From Desulfosudis oleivorans (lineage in GTDB: Bacteria > Desulfobacterota > Desulfobacteria > Desulfobacterales > SURF-7): a stretch of DNA of 64,000 nucleotides. Below the pieces are notes generated by a model. It ran no database searches and was not told where the DNA came from. It saw only the letters and a program-made list of their open reading frames with translations. Position 1 is the first letter of the stretch. Every line of letters starts with the position of its first letter. Position numbers and translations under genes: made by a program. The stretch is taken from contig DYJD01000015.1 in NCBI GenBank assembly GCA_020723325.1, positions 18,070-82,069 on the forward strand, written 5' to 3'. Of this stretch, positions 53,752-63,558 are shown in pieces.

Positions 53752-54525
53752 CTACATGGTTTGCTTGTTGTAGCCTTTGGGGGGGGCATAGAAGTCGGTT
53801 GGAACTTGCTTTTCGGCCTGCTCCATCAATTCATGGGTGCTTTTCACCGAGGTATTCATCACGTTGGAAGTAGAGATGGTCAGAACCGGAACGCCTTTCA
53901 TTTTTTTCATCTCCTTGATGAGGTCTTCCATGGTCGCCTGCATACCGGGCATGGCCATGATTCCGGCGGCCTGCATACGATTTGCCAAATCCGTATCCAT
54001 CTTGATTTCAGCAGTGGCCCAGATCTCGCTCTCGGAAGGCCCCATGGGGGTGGTCATCTTTTGCAGATATTTGGTACAGTTCCATTTCCCAATTTTTTTC
54101 TTTTCATTGGTTTCCGTTACGGTTGCCTGCATTTTGGTCATGTTTTGCATCATGCCCTGCATGAACTGCTTGGCCTTGGCCTTTTCCTGGGCGCTGATCT
54201 TCTTTTCATCAATGGCCTTTTCCGCTATTTTATCCATTTCAAGGGGCATTTCCATGTAGGTCTTGTTCTGATGGTTGATATGGTAAATGCGTTTTTGGTC
54301 CACACGCATGATTACCGTGCTTTCCTTGGTATCACTGCGGATCATGTCCTTGGTGATCCAGGTTTCCCGGATTTCGTCTTTGGCGGGCTGGGTCTTGCCC
54401 ATCATTTGAAAGGGCTCGGTATGTTGTTTGTATTTCATATAAATATCCGCATGCGCCGGCTGACACAAACTTGCCAGGCAAAGCCCGGTGACGATCATGA
54501 GCCAGGTTCTTGTTTGTTTTTGCAT
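53752..54525 (-). CDS. Exported DUF4412-family protein
   Basis: 257 residues. The start at 54525 follows GGGAG and gives a signal peptide (WLMIVTGLCLASLCQPAHA). A longer frame to 54648 would not. The mature part is typical of DUF4412: IYMKYKQHTEPFQMMGKT, then MEMPLEMDKIAEKAI, a Met-rich stretch (FMQGMMQNMTKMQA) and a C-terminal PTDFYAPPKGY. It is transcribed from a divergent region with the GT-C gene, 50 bases before the ABC genes on the same strand, with which it may form an operon. Function unknown. Confidence 0.8.
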   Translation of the reverse strand: MQKQTRTWLMIVTGLCLASLCQPAHADIYMKYKQHTEPFQMMGKTQPAKDEIRETWITKDMIRSDTKESTVIMRVDQKRIYHINHQNKTYMEMPLEMDKIAEKAIDEKKISAQEKAKAKQFMQGMMQNMTKMQATVTETNEKKKIGKWNCTKYLQKMTTPMGPSESEIWATAEIKMDTDLANRMQAAGIMAMPGMQATMEDLIKEMKKMKGVPVLTISTSNVMNTSVKSTHELMEQAEKQVPTDFYAPPKGYNKQTM

Positions 54526-54620
54526 TTTTTTCTCCCATGGTTGAAGGGTTTTTGTTTTGCGGGTATTTTTAGTTTTTTTTCCTCGGCTTTGCAATGGGAA
54601 ATTGGGGAAGGATGGGCCGG

Positions 54621-56015
54621 ATGACGGATCATGGTGCGGGCCGTTCAAAATCTAAAGATTATTGCATGGTGTTGCCTGTTTTAGTCGCATATGTATACCT
54701 GGCCGTGCTACCGGATATCAGCCATTGCATTCCTGAAATGGTCGGTGTTTGTGCATGGATCGTTATTTGGCTGGGTATTTTGGTTGTCCGGGGTGAACAG
54801 CGCAAGATTCATCTACCTCCGCATGCAATTCTTGGTGCGGCTTTTCTGTTCCGCCTTTTGTTCCTGTTTTCACAGCCGCAACTTTCCGATGACATTTGGC
54901 GCTATGTTTTGGATGGCAAAATGATCCTCATGGGCTCCAATCCCTATGCTGCTGCGCCGACTGCTGTTGCCGCCCGATTGCCGGAAATGGCCGGCCTGAT
55001 TGCTCGGGTAAATCATCCCGAACTGGTGACCATTTATCCACCCGGAGCCCAAATGTTTTTTGCCGCCGGAGCAGCCCTGGGGGGTCTGTTTGGAATAAAA
55101 ACACTGCTGGTGGCAATTGATATGGCCTCCTGCTGGATCATCCTGCGGCTTCTCACATTTTTTCAACAGCCGGTGATCTGTTCCATCCTTTATACCTGGC
55201 ATCCCTTGGTTGTGTTGGAGACGGCCCATTCAGGTCACATCGATGCCGCTGCCATATGCTTGTTTTTTACAGTTTTTTTAATATTGACCGCCGGCGACAG
55301 CAATAACAAGGACGAGAGAACGGCTAAAATTTTCAAAAGTTTTCCGGTGATGGGGGCGGCCTTGGACCGGTTTAGCGTCTTTGCAGCGGGCCTGGCCTTT
55401 ATGGCCGCTTTTTTAACCAAGTTGTATCCGATCCTTCTGTTGCCCGGTCTGCCGGAATTCATAAGACACGGCCGCGGCCGGGCTTTTTGGAGCGGAGTTA
55501 TCATTGCGGGTTTTTTGTTCATATTCGGATTCTGGCCTGAAATCAAAAACTGTCTGACAACCCTTACGGTTTATTTGCGGCATTGGGAATTTTCAGGATT
55601 TCTGTATCGCATGCTCCGCCTGGCCCTTGAAAGCGGAGCAATTGCCCGAGGCCTCCTGCTGACTTTCTTCGGTACGGTAATCGTATTTATCTATATCTAT
55701 CATTTCGTTGCGGAGCACAACAATGATCCCGCCGGGGGTGCTGGTGTGTTTCGGGCGTATTATCGCATTGCTTTGGCCTACTTGCTGCTGACACCCACCA
55801 TGCATCCCTGGTATGCTATTTATCTGACGGCCATGTTGCCTTTCCATAGAGGACCGGCGGGCTTGTGCTTGTCCTGGGCCGTATTACTGGCCTATCAGGT
55901 TTTGATCCCTTATCGCCTCACCGGCCGCTGGGTTGAAAGCGATTTAACAGCCTTACTGATATTTTGCGCGCCGTTGACAGCGGCTTTGGGAACACGGCTT
56001 TTTCAGCGGAGATGA
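54621..56015 (+). CDS. GT-C-fold glycosyltransferase, polyprenyl-phosphate sugar dependent
   Basis: About ten membrane helices in roughly 465 residues. The extracytoplasmic loop after the second helix has the D-D pair (QLSDDIWRYVLDGKMILMG) typical of mannosyltransferase-like GT-C enzymes (GT87 group), followed by NPYAAAP and PPGAQMFFAAG. Such enzymes transfer sugars from polyprenyl phosphate to envelope acceptors. The start is uncertain: ATGs at 54594, 54612 and 54621 are in frame, and 54621 has GGGGAAGG upstream. Divergent from the DUF4412 gene. Sugar and acceptor are unknown. Confidence 0.8.
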   Translation: MTDHGAGRSKSKDYCMVLPVLVAYVYLAVLPDISHCIPEMVGVCAWIVIWLGILVVRGEQRKIHLPPHAILGAAFLFRLLFLFSQPQLSDDIWRYVLDGKMILMGSNPYAAAPTAVAARLPEMAGLIARVNHPELVTIYPPGAQMFFAAGAALGGLFGIKTLLVAIDMASCWIILRLLTFFQQPVICSILYTWHPLVVLETAHSGHIDAAAICLFFTVFLILTAGDSNNKDERTAKIFKSFPVMGAALDRFSVFAAGLAFMAAFLTKLYPILLLPGLPEFIRHGRGRAFWSGVIIAGFLFIFGFWPEIKNCLTTLTVYLRHWEFSGFLYRMLRLALESGAIARGLLLTFFGTVIVFIYIYHFVAEHNNDPAGGAGVFRAYYRIALAYLLLTPTMHPWYAIYLTAMLPFHRGPAGLCLSWAVLLAYQVLIPYRLTGRWVESDLTALLIFCAPLTAALGTRLFQRR

Positions 56016-56151
56016 AAGAGAGATCCTGTTGACTTCCCATTCGGCCCTGTTTATGATGAAATATCTTCAAGGGGGGAAATCGCCAGGAATGCAAATGGGC
56101 CCTGTAAAATCCGGAAGGGATCAAGAATTATTTCCATTCCTGAAATCAGAA

Positions 56152-56643
56152 ATGACGGACATGAACAGCCATACTAATTTTTTCATCAACAAACGAGTCC
56201 TTGGACAGAGGGCCTTGTCGGTCCTATTGCTTGTTTTTCTATTCTTTTCCTCCAGCTTTGCAGCCGACAAAGAGGCCATAGGGCAACGCCTTGTGGGTGT
56301 TTATATACTGAAAGGCGCAACACCCATGAGCACATCTACTTACAGCGGAAATGTGGTTATCCAAAAGGCCGGTGATACCTACAAATTGATCTGGAATGTG
56401 GGCGGCATAGGCTATATCGGCACGGGAATTTTAACCGATGATGTTTTATCGGTGATATATTCCGACTCCGGTTCAAAAGGGTACGGCATTGCGGCCTACA
56501 AAATTTCCGATAAGGGGGATTCCCTTACAGGACAATGGACGACCTACAATGGTGAACAGCTCGGCACCGAGGTCATGACCAAGACCAAAGGCGAAAATGT
56601 GAAATCCGTCAGCCCTGAGAAACCGGGCGCTTTTGAGCTGTAA
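56152..56643 (+). CDS. Exported protein of unknown function
   Basis: The start at 56152 (or ATG at 56161) gives a signal peptide (LSVLLLVFLFFSSSFA) with a cleavage site before ADKE. An in-frame ATG at 56029 would add 41 residues without a signal. The mature part has a repeated strand pattern (SGNVVIQKAGDTYKLIWNVGG, GTGILTDDVLSVIYSDSG, YKISDKGDSLTGQWTTYNGEQ) that looks like a small beta barrel or lipocalin-like sheet. No family recognised. It follows the glycosyltransferase by about 135 bases. Confidence 0.65.
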   Translation: MTDMNSHTNFFINKRVLGQRALSVLLLVFLFFSSSFAADKEAIGQRLVGVYILKGATPMSTSTYSGNVVIQKAGDTYKLIWNVGGIGYIGTGILTDDVLSVIYSDSGSKGYGIAAYKISDKGDSLTGQWTTYNGEQLGTEVMTKTKGENVKSVSPEKPGAFEL

Positions 56644-56838
56644 ACCCCGGTTCTTTTGATTGCATTTTGTCCGCTTTTTACCTATAATTGAACCATCGAA
56701 TGCGGTGCTGGAGCAGAATATGGCATCGGACCGGATTTTTTCGGAAATTCCCTTCTTTATCCTCCTCTGCCGGATAGGGTCATAATAAATGACAATTCAT
56801 TCATTTGGCATGCCACTTAAACATAAGGAGGAAAGCCT

Positions 56839-57045
56839 ATGCAAACCGCGGAAAAAATTCCTACACGGGAAAAATTTGACCGTCGGACCATTGATGACCG
56901 GCGCCGGCCTCAAATTCTTGAGCCGTATGTGGTGGTGGAATCAAGGCGTTTTAAGAAGGAGCGGCGCTCGCTGTTTGAGAGGCGCTCCGACTGGGCCAGG
57001 ATCACCCGCTTCACCAGCTTGAACTTGTTCGGTAAAAAATTATAG
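56839..57045 (+). CDS. Small Arg-rich protein
   Basis: 68 residues with TAAGGAGG seven bases before the ATG. Basic throughout, with repeated RR pairs (FDRRTIDDRR, KKERRSLFERRS). No signal or membrane segment. A short hairpin GGGC-agc-GCCC followed by T6 lies just after the stop at about 57050-57067 and could be its terminator. Function unknown; RR-rich short proteins sometimes precede PilZ genes, but none is adjacent. Confidence 0.55.
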   Translation: MQTAEKIPTREKFDRRTIDDRRRPQILEPYVVVESRRFKKERRSLFERRSDWARITRFTSLNLFGKKL

Positions 57046-57096
57046 ACCGGGCAGCGCCCTTTTTTATCCAGCGCCAAGGGCGCCAAAGTTATTTGT

Positions 57097-58335
57097 TTAA
57101 GAAGACCTGTGAACAGGCGGATTAATATTGGTAGAACAGTTTTTGATCAGCCGGATCTGTTCAGGCAGAAGTTTATGCAAGGCATAACGTTTCAGAATCG
57201 TCTGCCGTGCCCTGGTGCGCAGTGGCTCCATGCGGTCCGGATGTTGCAGCGCTTCGTCCATCCGCAGGGCGATTTCAGTGGGATTGAAAAAGTCAAAAAG
57301 CAGGCCGTTGTCACCGTCCTGGATCACTTCCGTTACCGGCGGAGTATTGGAAGCCAGAATGAGGCAACCCGCGGCCATGGCTTCCAGCAGGGACCAGGAT
57401 AAGACAAAGGGATAGGTCAGGTATACATGGGCCGCCGAGGCCTGCAGGATTTTCAGGTAGGCAGCATAGGGCAGGTGGCCAGTGAAATGCATCCGGGTCG
57501 GGTCCGGGTTCCATTGCGCAAGAAGGGCTTGTTTATAGGTTTTGCCGTCCGGTCGCGGCCTGCCATAGAATACCTGGTCTTCACCCACCACCAGGATATG
57601 GCATTTGGGCCGTCTTGCCAGAATCAGGGCCGCGGCTTCCATGAATTGTGGAAAGCCGCGGTAGGGCTCAAGACCACGGGATACATAGGTCACGATTTCG
57701 GTTGCATCCGGCAGATCAAGTCCGATCTCCGGCAATTTCAGGCCAGTGCTGTTACCGGGTTGAAAAAAATCCGTATCGATGCCGTCATGGATCACCCGGA
57801 TTTTGGGATGAAATTCCAGCGGGAATTGCTGAAGCTGCCAGTTGGTCGGGCAGATGCCCAGATCGCAGGAATACAGCTCGATGAGAATGTTGGCATTCTT
57901 CAGCCGGATGCGGGTTGCCGTTTCCAGGGTGGGCGCGGTTTCGTTATTAAAATCACAGTCGGAACCCCGGGCGCGGTAGAACCATTCACAATAGGCGATC
58001 AGGCGTGCGTCTGGAAAAACATCTTTCATGAACATGCCCTGGCCCCAGGTATGGCCGTAAATCAAATCCGGGGTGAATCCACGTTTCTTCAAACCCAGGG
58101 CCGCGTTGATTGCAGCCTGGCCGTGACGCAGGGAATTTTCCAAGGGAACCAGATAGCGGTGGGGCCGGGTGCTGATCTTGGCAGGCAGGGTGTAGGCGGC
58201 TTTGAGCACACCGGGAAGGGCGCGATCCTGCCGGGCGGTGATAAAGGCCACTTGATTTTCAGGGCTTTGGGCAAAATGGGCAGCCAGGTGGCGGAACTGG
58301 GCCGGGAAATTCCGATGTAAAAAAAGAATGCGCAT
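57097..58335 (-). CDS. GT4-family glycosyltransferase in the type I secretion operon
   Basis: 412-residue GT-B enzyme. Rossmann-like start MRILFLHRNFPAQFRHLAA, N-terminal domain of the Glyco_trans_4 type, linker DGIDTDFFQPG, and in the C-terminal half LVVGEDQVFYG, HFTGHLPYAAYLKILQ and the donor-site motif SWSLLEAMAAGCLILAS, where the usual E-x7-E is replaced by a single Glu. It starts seven bases after the HlyD-like gene, so it belongs to the type I secretion operon. Cytoplasmic. A role in glycosylating the secreted protein, or a surface sugar, is inferred from location. Confidence 0.88.
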   Translation of the reverse strand: MRILFLHRNFPAQFRHLAAHFAQSPENQVAFITARQDRALPGVLKAAYTLPAKISTRPHRYLVPLENSLRHGQAAINAALGLKKRGFTPDLIYGHTWGQGMFMKDVFPDARLIAYCEWFYRARGSDCDFNNETAPTLETATRIRLKNANILIELYSCDLGICPTNWQLQQFPLEFHPKIRVIHDGIDTDFFQPGNSTGLKLPEIGLDLPDATEIVTYVSRGLEPYRGFPQFMEAAALILARRPKCHILVVGEDQVFYGRPRPDGKTYKQALLAQWNPDPTRMHFTGHLPYAAYLKILQASAAHVYLTYPFVLSWSLLEAMAAGCLILASNTPPVTEVIQDGDNGLLFDFFNPTEIALRMDEALQHPDRMEPLRTRARQTILKRYALHKLLPEQIRLIKNCSTNINPPVHRSS

Positions 58336-58342
58336 GGCCGGC

Positions 58343-59701
58343 TTACCGTACTTTCAGCCCCTCATCCAGATAGCGGATCATTGGGAAGATGAAGAATTCC
58401 ACCACCCGGCGTTGTCCTACATTGATTTCCGCAGTAACGGACATGCCGGCCTTGACTTTATAGGTCTTACCGTCTTTGCTCTTCAGCTCCTCGGAATGCA
58501 GTTTGATGTAGACCGGATAAGCGTTGGTGGCCGGATCACCTTTGGGGGCATCCGCGCTCCTTTCACCTTCCCTTTCGCCGGCCACAATGCTGGATGGGCT
58601 GATAGTACGGACAGAACCTTCCAGCAAACCGTATTTCTGGAAATCGTAGGAATCCACCTTTACAACCGCGGCCTGGGCCTCCTTGACAAAACCGATGTCC
58701 TTGTTCACCACCAGGGCATTGACTTCCAGGGGCGATTTTTCCGGAACAATGCTGGCCACGGATTGGGCCGTGGTCACTACACCGCCTACGGTTTTCACCG
58801 GCAGTTGGTGGACATAGCCGTTCACCGGTGCAGTGATCACGCGTTTATCCTGTTTGAAGCGCAGGCTGCTCACTTCCGCGGTCAAGCTGTTTTTCTTTTG
58901 CAGGTTGACGGTGAATTCCGCCATTTGTTTTTCGCGAAAGCCGTTTTGAAAGGTGGCGATTTCGTCCTTGATGCGGCTGATCTTGACCTCAGCCTGGTCC
59001 AATTCGCCGTTTTTCACGCCGATCTGCCGCTCAATGTTCATACGTTCCTTGAGTTTATCCCGATAGCGGTTTTCCGCCAGGGCGCCGATCTCAACCAGGG
59101 CTTTTTGCTTGGTTTCGTCTTCCTGAACAATGGCAAAGAGTTCTTCCAGGCGTTGCTTTTCTTCCTTGACGGCATTGAAATTGGTGAGCACTTCGAGTAT
59201 TTGTTTTTCTTTTTCCTGCAGGGTGGAATGATACACCGCCAGTTGGGACTGGTATTGCGCGGTCTGGGCCGTGATCATTTCCGCTGGATAATTCGCCATG
59301 GAAGGCGCAAATTCTTTACCGTTGAGAAGCGCCTCGACACGTTCCATCTCCAGGCAGACCACTTTCAGGTTCTGCTCCTTGCCTTCCAGATCAGCCTGGT
59401 CCACGGAGGGGTCAATGGAGAGCAAGGGATCGCCGGCTTTGACAAAATCGCCTTCCTTGACATGAATGGCGGTAACCGCGCCGGTATCCAGGGGCTGGAC
59501 GATCTTCACATCACCCACGGGAATGAGTTTGCCCCGGGCGGAGATCACCACATCCACCTTGATGAAATACAAGCCCAAAAGAACGCTGAGCATCAGGGCG
59601 ATGAGGGTCCATAAAAACCACATGCCCAGGGGATTGGCCGGTTGTTCCTCGATCTCGGTCAGGATCGGCTTGAAATCGTGATGATCGGTATTCAGACGCA
59701 T
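58343..59701 (-). CDS. HlyD-family periplasmic adaptor of a type I secretion system
   Basis: Bridges the inner-membrane ABC transporter and the TolC-like channel. One N-terminal membrane helix (WFLWTLIALMLSVLLGLYFIK) after a short cytoplasmic tail, then lipoyl halves (GAVTAIHVKEGDFVKAGDPLL) around a long coiled-coil hairpin (about 105-270), and a beta barrel (APVNGYVHQLPVKTVGG) in the C-terminal part. 452 residues, normal for HlyD. It starts 40 bases after the ATPase gene. The C-terminal SVTAEINVGQRRVVEFFI motif is the family end. Confidence 0.94.
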   Translation of the reverse strand: MRLNTDHHDFKPILTEIEEQPANPLGMWFLWTLIALMLSVLLGLYFIKVDVVISARGKLIPVGDVKIVQPLDTGAVTAIHVKEGDFVKAGDPLLSIDPSVDQADLEGKEQNLKVVCLEMERVEALLNGKEFAPSMANYPAEMITAQTAQYQSQLAVYHSTLQEKEKQILEVLTNFNAVKEEKQRLEELFAIVQEDETKQKALVEIGALAENRYRDKLKERMNIERQIGVKNGELDQAEVKISRIKDEIATFQNGFREKQMAEFTVNLQKKNSLTAEVSSLRFKQDKRVITAPVNGYVHQLPVKTVGGVVTTAQSVASIVPEKSPLEVNALVVNKDIGFVKEAQAAVVKVDSYDFQKYGLLEGSVRTISPSSIVAGEREGERSADAPKGDPATNAYPVYIKLHSEELKSKDGKTYKVKAGMSVTAEINVGQRRVVEFFIFPMIRYLDEGLKVR

Positions 59702-59741
59702 GGGGAAAAATACCTAAAAAGTTGTTGGCGCAATGGTGTCT

Positions 59742-61841
59742 TCAAAGCCGTGTCTCCTCCTGCTGGCGATAGAGGTGGGCGTACAGTCCGCCGTGCTGAA
59801 GCAGGGCCGCCTGGGGGCCGATTTCAACGATGCGGCCCTTATCGATGACGATGATGAGATCGCATTTGCTCATCACGGACAGGCGATGGGCGATGAAGAT
59901 GACTGTGCGGCCCTGACGGATGAGATTCAGGTTTTGGTAAATGGCCCGTTCGGATTCATAGTCCAAGGCGCTGGTGGCCTCGTCAAAAATGAGGATGGCC
60001 GGATTGGTGATGAGGGCCCGGGCAATGGCTATGCGCTGCTTTTGGCCGCCGGAAAGGGAAGCGCCCCGCTCCTCCACATAGGTGTCATAGCCCAAGGGCA
60101 TTTCGGAAATGAAGTCGTGGGCTCCGGCGATCCTGGCGGATTGGATGATCCGTTCCATATTGGCCTCAGGGGCCGCGGCAGCGATATTTTCCCGGATGGT
60201 GCCGCTAAAAAGGAAACATTCCTGAAGCACCACGCCGGTGCGGTGTCGCAGAAACAAGGGATCGATGTGGCGGATATCCACGCCGTCGATCATAATGGCG
60301 CCTTCCATGGGCAGGTACAGGCGCTGGATCATCTTGGCAATGGTGCTTTTACCGGAACCGCTGCGGCCGACAATGCCCACCATCATGCCGGGTTTGATGG
60401 CAAAGCTGACCCGATCCAGGACCAGGGGGCCGTCCGGTGCATAGCGGAACTGAACATTTTTGGCCGTGATCTCCCCTTGCAGACGATTGAGACTGGCGGC
60501 GCCGCCCACCACTTCCGAAGGGGTGTTGATGATGTCACCCAGGCGCTCCAAGGATAAACGCGCCTGCTGAAAATCCTGCCACATATGCACTAGGCGCAGG
60601 ATGGGACCGCTGAGCTGGGAGGCGAACATCTGGAAGGCGATCAACTGGCCGACGCTCATGCTGCCGTTAAAGACCTGGGAGACGCCGAAGTAAATCACGG
60701 CCAAGGTCATGGATTTCTGCAGCAATTGGGCAAAGGACACGGCGAAATTGGCCAGGTTGGAAAGGCGAAAGGCGGAAAGAATGTATTCCCCCAGATTGTT
60801 TTCCCAGTCCTTGATCATCTTGCCCTCAATGGACAGGGATTTCACTGTCTGAATACCGGTGATGGACTCCACCAGAAAGGACTGATTCACCGCGCCTTTT
60901 TGAAATTTGTCGTTGAGTCTGGTTTTGATCAGGGGCGTGGCGAAAAAGGAGATCAAGGCAATACCCAAAACAAAGCCAAGCACGATAATGGTTAGGAAGC
61001 CACTATAGACCGCCATGATGGCGATGAACAGGACCGAGAATAGCGTATCCAGCATGACCGTCAGGGAGATATTGGTCATGAACTGGCGCAGATTCTCCAA
61101 TTCACGAACCCGGGCGATGATGTTGCCGACTTTGCGGACTTCAAAATAGCGGAAGGGCAGGGACAAGAGATGGCGGTAAACCTTGGAGCCGAGACTGGCA
61201 TCGATTTTATTGGCTGTGTGGTAAAGCAGATAATTGCGCATCAGGTGCATGATGGTATCAAACACCAGCAGGATCATGAATGTGCTCGCCACCACCGTCA
61301 AGGTAGTCAAGGCATGATTGGCAAGAACCTTGTCGATGATGATCTGAATGAAGAGCGGGGTGAGCAAGGCGAAAATTTGAATAAAGAAGGAAGCAAAGAT
61401 GACCGCGAAAAAAACCTGACGGTGTTTGAAAAATTCCTTGAAAAGCCAGCGGATGTTGAGAAAGAATTCGGTCTTGGTGAAACGCGGAAACACGGCGATG
61501 GCGGCCCCGGACCACATGGCGGTGAATTCCGCTTCGGCCAGATCCCGGATTTTTTTCTCCATACAATCGAAAATAAAGACCTTGCCGTCTTTACGGCCCA
61601 CTGCTACCGTATAGCCACCGTCCTTTAGTCCGGCGATAATGGGAAAGGGGTACTGACTAAGGCCATCCAAATTTCGAATGGTTTTCAACCGGGCGCGCAT
61701 CCCATTCTCCCGCAGGATGCGGATCATTTCCTCGGCCTTCAATTCCGTCTCGATGAAGTGGCGTCGCCGTATGGCCTGGATATCAATATCCTTGGCATGG
61801 ATTTTTGAGACGACTTCAATGCTGATTAGGCCTGTTTCCAT
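59742..61841 (-). CDS. Type I secretion ABC transporter, HlyB-like
   Basis: 699-residue inner-membrane ABC exporter. Residues 1-125 occupy the place of the C39 peptidase domain, but no catalytic Cys is seen and the conserved His region reads GGYTVAVG; so it is a peptidase-like binding domain as in HlyB, not a bacteriocin-processing peptidase. Six membrane helices cover about 155-440. The ATPase has GRSGSGKST, LSGGQKQRI, ILIFDEATSALD and IAHRLS. First gene of the operon with the HlyD-like and GT4 genes. Divergent from the TolC-like gene, with a 220-base shared region. Confidence 0.95.
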   Translation of the reverse strand: METGLISIEVVSKIHAKDIDIQAIRRRHFIETELKAEEMIRILRENGMRARLKTIRNLDGLSQYPFPIIAGLKDGGYTVAVGRKDGKVFIFDCMEKKIRDLAEAEFTAMWSGAAIAVFPRFTKTEFFLNIRWLFKEFFKHRQVFFAVIFASFFIQIFALLTPLFIQIIIDKVLANHALTTLTVVASTFMILLVFDTIMHLMRNYLLYHTANKIDASLGSKVYRHLLSLPFRYFEVRKVGNIIARVRELENLRQFMTNISLTVMLDTLFSVLFIAIMAVYSGFLTIIVLGFVLGIALISFFATPLIKTRLNDKFQKGAVNQSFLVESITGIQTVKSLSIEGKMIKDWENNLGEYILSAFRLSNLANFAVSFAQLLQKSMTLAVIYFGVSQVFNGSMSVGQLIAFQMFASQLSGPILRLVHMWQDFQQARLSLERLGDIINTPSEVVGGAASLNRLQGEITAKNVQFRYAPDGPLVLDRVSFAIKPGMMVGIVGRSGSGKSTIAKMIQRLYLPMEGAIMIDGVDIRHIDPLFLRHRTGVVLQECFLFSGTIRENIAAAAPEANMERIIQSARIAGAHDFISEMPLGYDTYVEERGASLSGGQKQRIAIARALITNPAILIFDEATSALDYESERAIYQNLNLIRQGRTVIFIAHRLSVMSKCDLIIVIDKGRIVEIGPQAALLQHGGLYAHLYRQQEETRL

Positions 61842-62061
61842 ACAAAACCGTTTTATGAAAGATTGTATACCCTGATTACCTTAAATCTTCAGCCTATAGT
61901 CTTTCCCACCCAGATCGGCCTATATACCATAAAAAAACATCCTCATCCATTCCTAACTGAAAAAATAAATTACTGCTTGACTATAATTGCTTGGATCGTC
62001 ATGATTCACTTCCGGCAATCATCAACACATAATGATTTATAAGGGAGATGCATATAAGGAT

Positions 62062-63426
62062 ATGCGACAACTAATGATATTGTATTTAATAATTTTGATT
62101 CATTTTACAATTCCATTGAGTTCCAATTCCGAGGAATTATCATATTTGACTGCTGTAAGAAATACCTTGAAACATTCGGCGCGAATCAAGGTTAAGGAAG
62201 AGGAAATAAAAATCGCCGAGGCGGAGTATCGTCAGCAATTCGCAGCTCTATATCCCGAGGTTTCGCTGAACAGTAAAATAGAGCGTTTCGGTGATCTGGA
62301 CAACCGTGACGAGCAAAGCACCGTGACGATTTCCAATGAAGTTATCGGCGGCAATCAAGATTCGTGGCGTTCCAGTGTCTATGCCCTGGGGCAATATCGC
62401 TTGTCCAATTGGTATAAAAAGGATTATGAAGTAAGCTATTATGAAAAAATGCAGTCAACTAAAGTCCAGGATTGCATAGTGGAGGTTAAAAATGTATGCC
62501 GCGAATTGATTGATTTGTACATGAATGCCGGCATAAGCAAGATTCGGTTGCGTTTTCATGAAAAAATTTTAACATGTTTGGAAGGCGTATATAAATTAAA
62601 ACAAAAAGCAAAGGCAAAAGGGGAAATCTCGGAAGAAGAAATGCTGAAAGCCGCAGCGGATTTATCCCGTGTTCGAAAGGAGGCTGCCGCTGTTCGCAGA
62701 GGATTGTTGGAAAATTTTGCACGGATGGCTGTGATGACCGGAGAAAAGTATACCGAGGAAACTTCTATAATACCGTTTGATGTGGAAGGGGTATCATCGC
62801 TTACTACAACTGAAGGAAGCGAGACTGATGCGCCGGAATATAAAGCACGTCTTGTCGAATTAGAGGCTCTGCGGGTTAAGGCGAAGTCGGCTGAAAATGC
62901 CGACTGGCCGGATATCTCCATTTATGCACGGTATGATTACTACGGTGACAGTCAGCGAAGTCTGGATGATGCCTTGCATAATTTAAGAACCAATTCCTAT
63001 ACAACCGGTGTTTATATAAGTCTGCCGCTGATAGATGGCGGATTGCGGGCCTGGAAAAAACGGCAAAACAACGCCGAGATCAGGCATCAGGAACAAATTC
63101 TCCGGGCAGCCGGTGAGAAGAACAGTCAAGAAGTGAATCGTCTTCAATCGGGGTATGCGGAGTTGACTCGATCGGTTGAACAGTACCGAAAGCTATTGGA
63201 CCAGTATGAAAAATTGCTGCAAATTTCCAGCAAAGCCGGCAAACTTGGTGAAAGAAACGATGCCGAGGTCCTGAGCATGGAGAAAGAAAAACTCACAATA
63301 GAGAGCGAACTGCTGACAAGCGAACAGATCCTGGCCGGATATGAAAAAAAATTACTTCTAGAGCAGGATTTTGAAAGGTTCATAGCCGAATCAAAAGGGG
63401 AGAATACCTGTCAGCCTTGCCAATGA
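62062..63426 (+). CDS. TolC-like outer-membrane channel of the type I secretion system
   Basis: Outer-membrane efflux protein of about 454 residues. Signal peptide MRQLMILYLIILIHFTIPL at the start at 62062; ATG at 62032 would precede it with a polar stretch, though GGGAG is nearer to neither. Two OEP repeats of long helices (AVRNTLKHSARIKVKEEEI; ELEALRVKAKSAENADWPD) flank short strands (YALGQYRLSNWYKK). The C-terminus CQPCQ is unusual and could allow a disulfide. It is divergent from the ATPase gene. Together with HlyB- and HlyD-like proteins it completes the channel. Confidence 0.9.
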   Translation: MRQLMILYLIILIHFTIPLSSNSEELSYLTAVRNTLKHSARIKVKEEEIKIAEAEYRQQFAALYPEVSLNSKIERFGDLDNRDEQSTVTISNEVIGGNQDSWRSSVYALGQYRLSNWYKKDYEVSYYEKMQSTKVQDCIVEVKNVCRELIDLYMNAGISKIRLRFHEKILTCLEGVYKLKQKAKAKGEISEEEMLKAAADLSRVRKEAAAVRRGLLENFARMAVMTGEKYTEETSIIPFDVEGVSSLTTTEGSETDAPEYKARLVELEALRVKAKSAENADWPDISIYARYDYYGDSQRSLDDALHNLRTNSYTTGVYISLPLIDGGLRAWKKRQNNAEIRHQEQILRAAGEKNSQEVNRLQSGYAELTRSVEQYRKLLDQYEKLLQISSKAGKLGERNDAEVLSMEKEKLTIESELLTSEQILAGYEKKLLLEQDFERFIAESKGENTCQPCQ

Positions 63427-63558
63427 GGCCAAAGACGCTCGCGGATTATATCGCTTCGGAATCAATGCAAAAAATCAGCGCCCTTATCCACCCGCTGACT
63501 TCTAAGAGAGAGTAGGATGGATAAGAGCGGAATTACTGAGATCCTTTTAAAGGGTCAC

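Noticed and set aside
58328..59614. 428-codon plus-strand ORF over the HlyD gene, and similar ORFs at 57427-58320 and 59733-60557
   Set aside because: Antisense shadows of GT4, HlyD and HlyB genes that have full family motifs on the minus strand.
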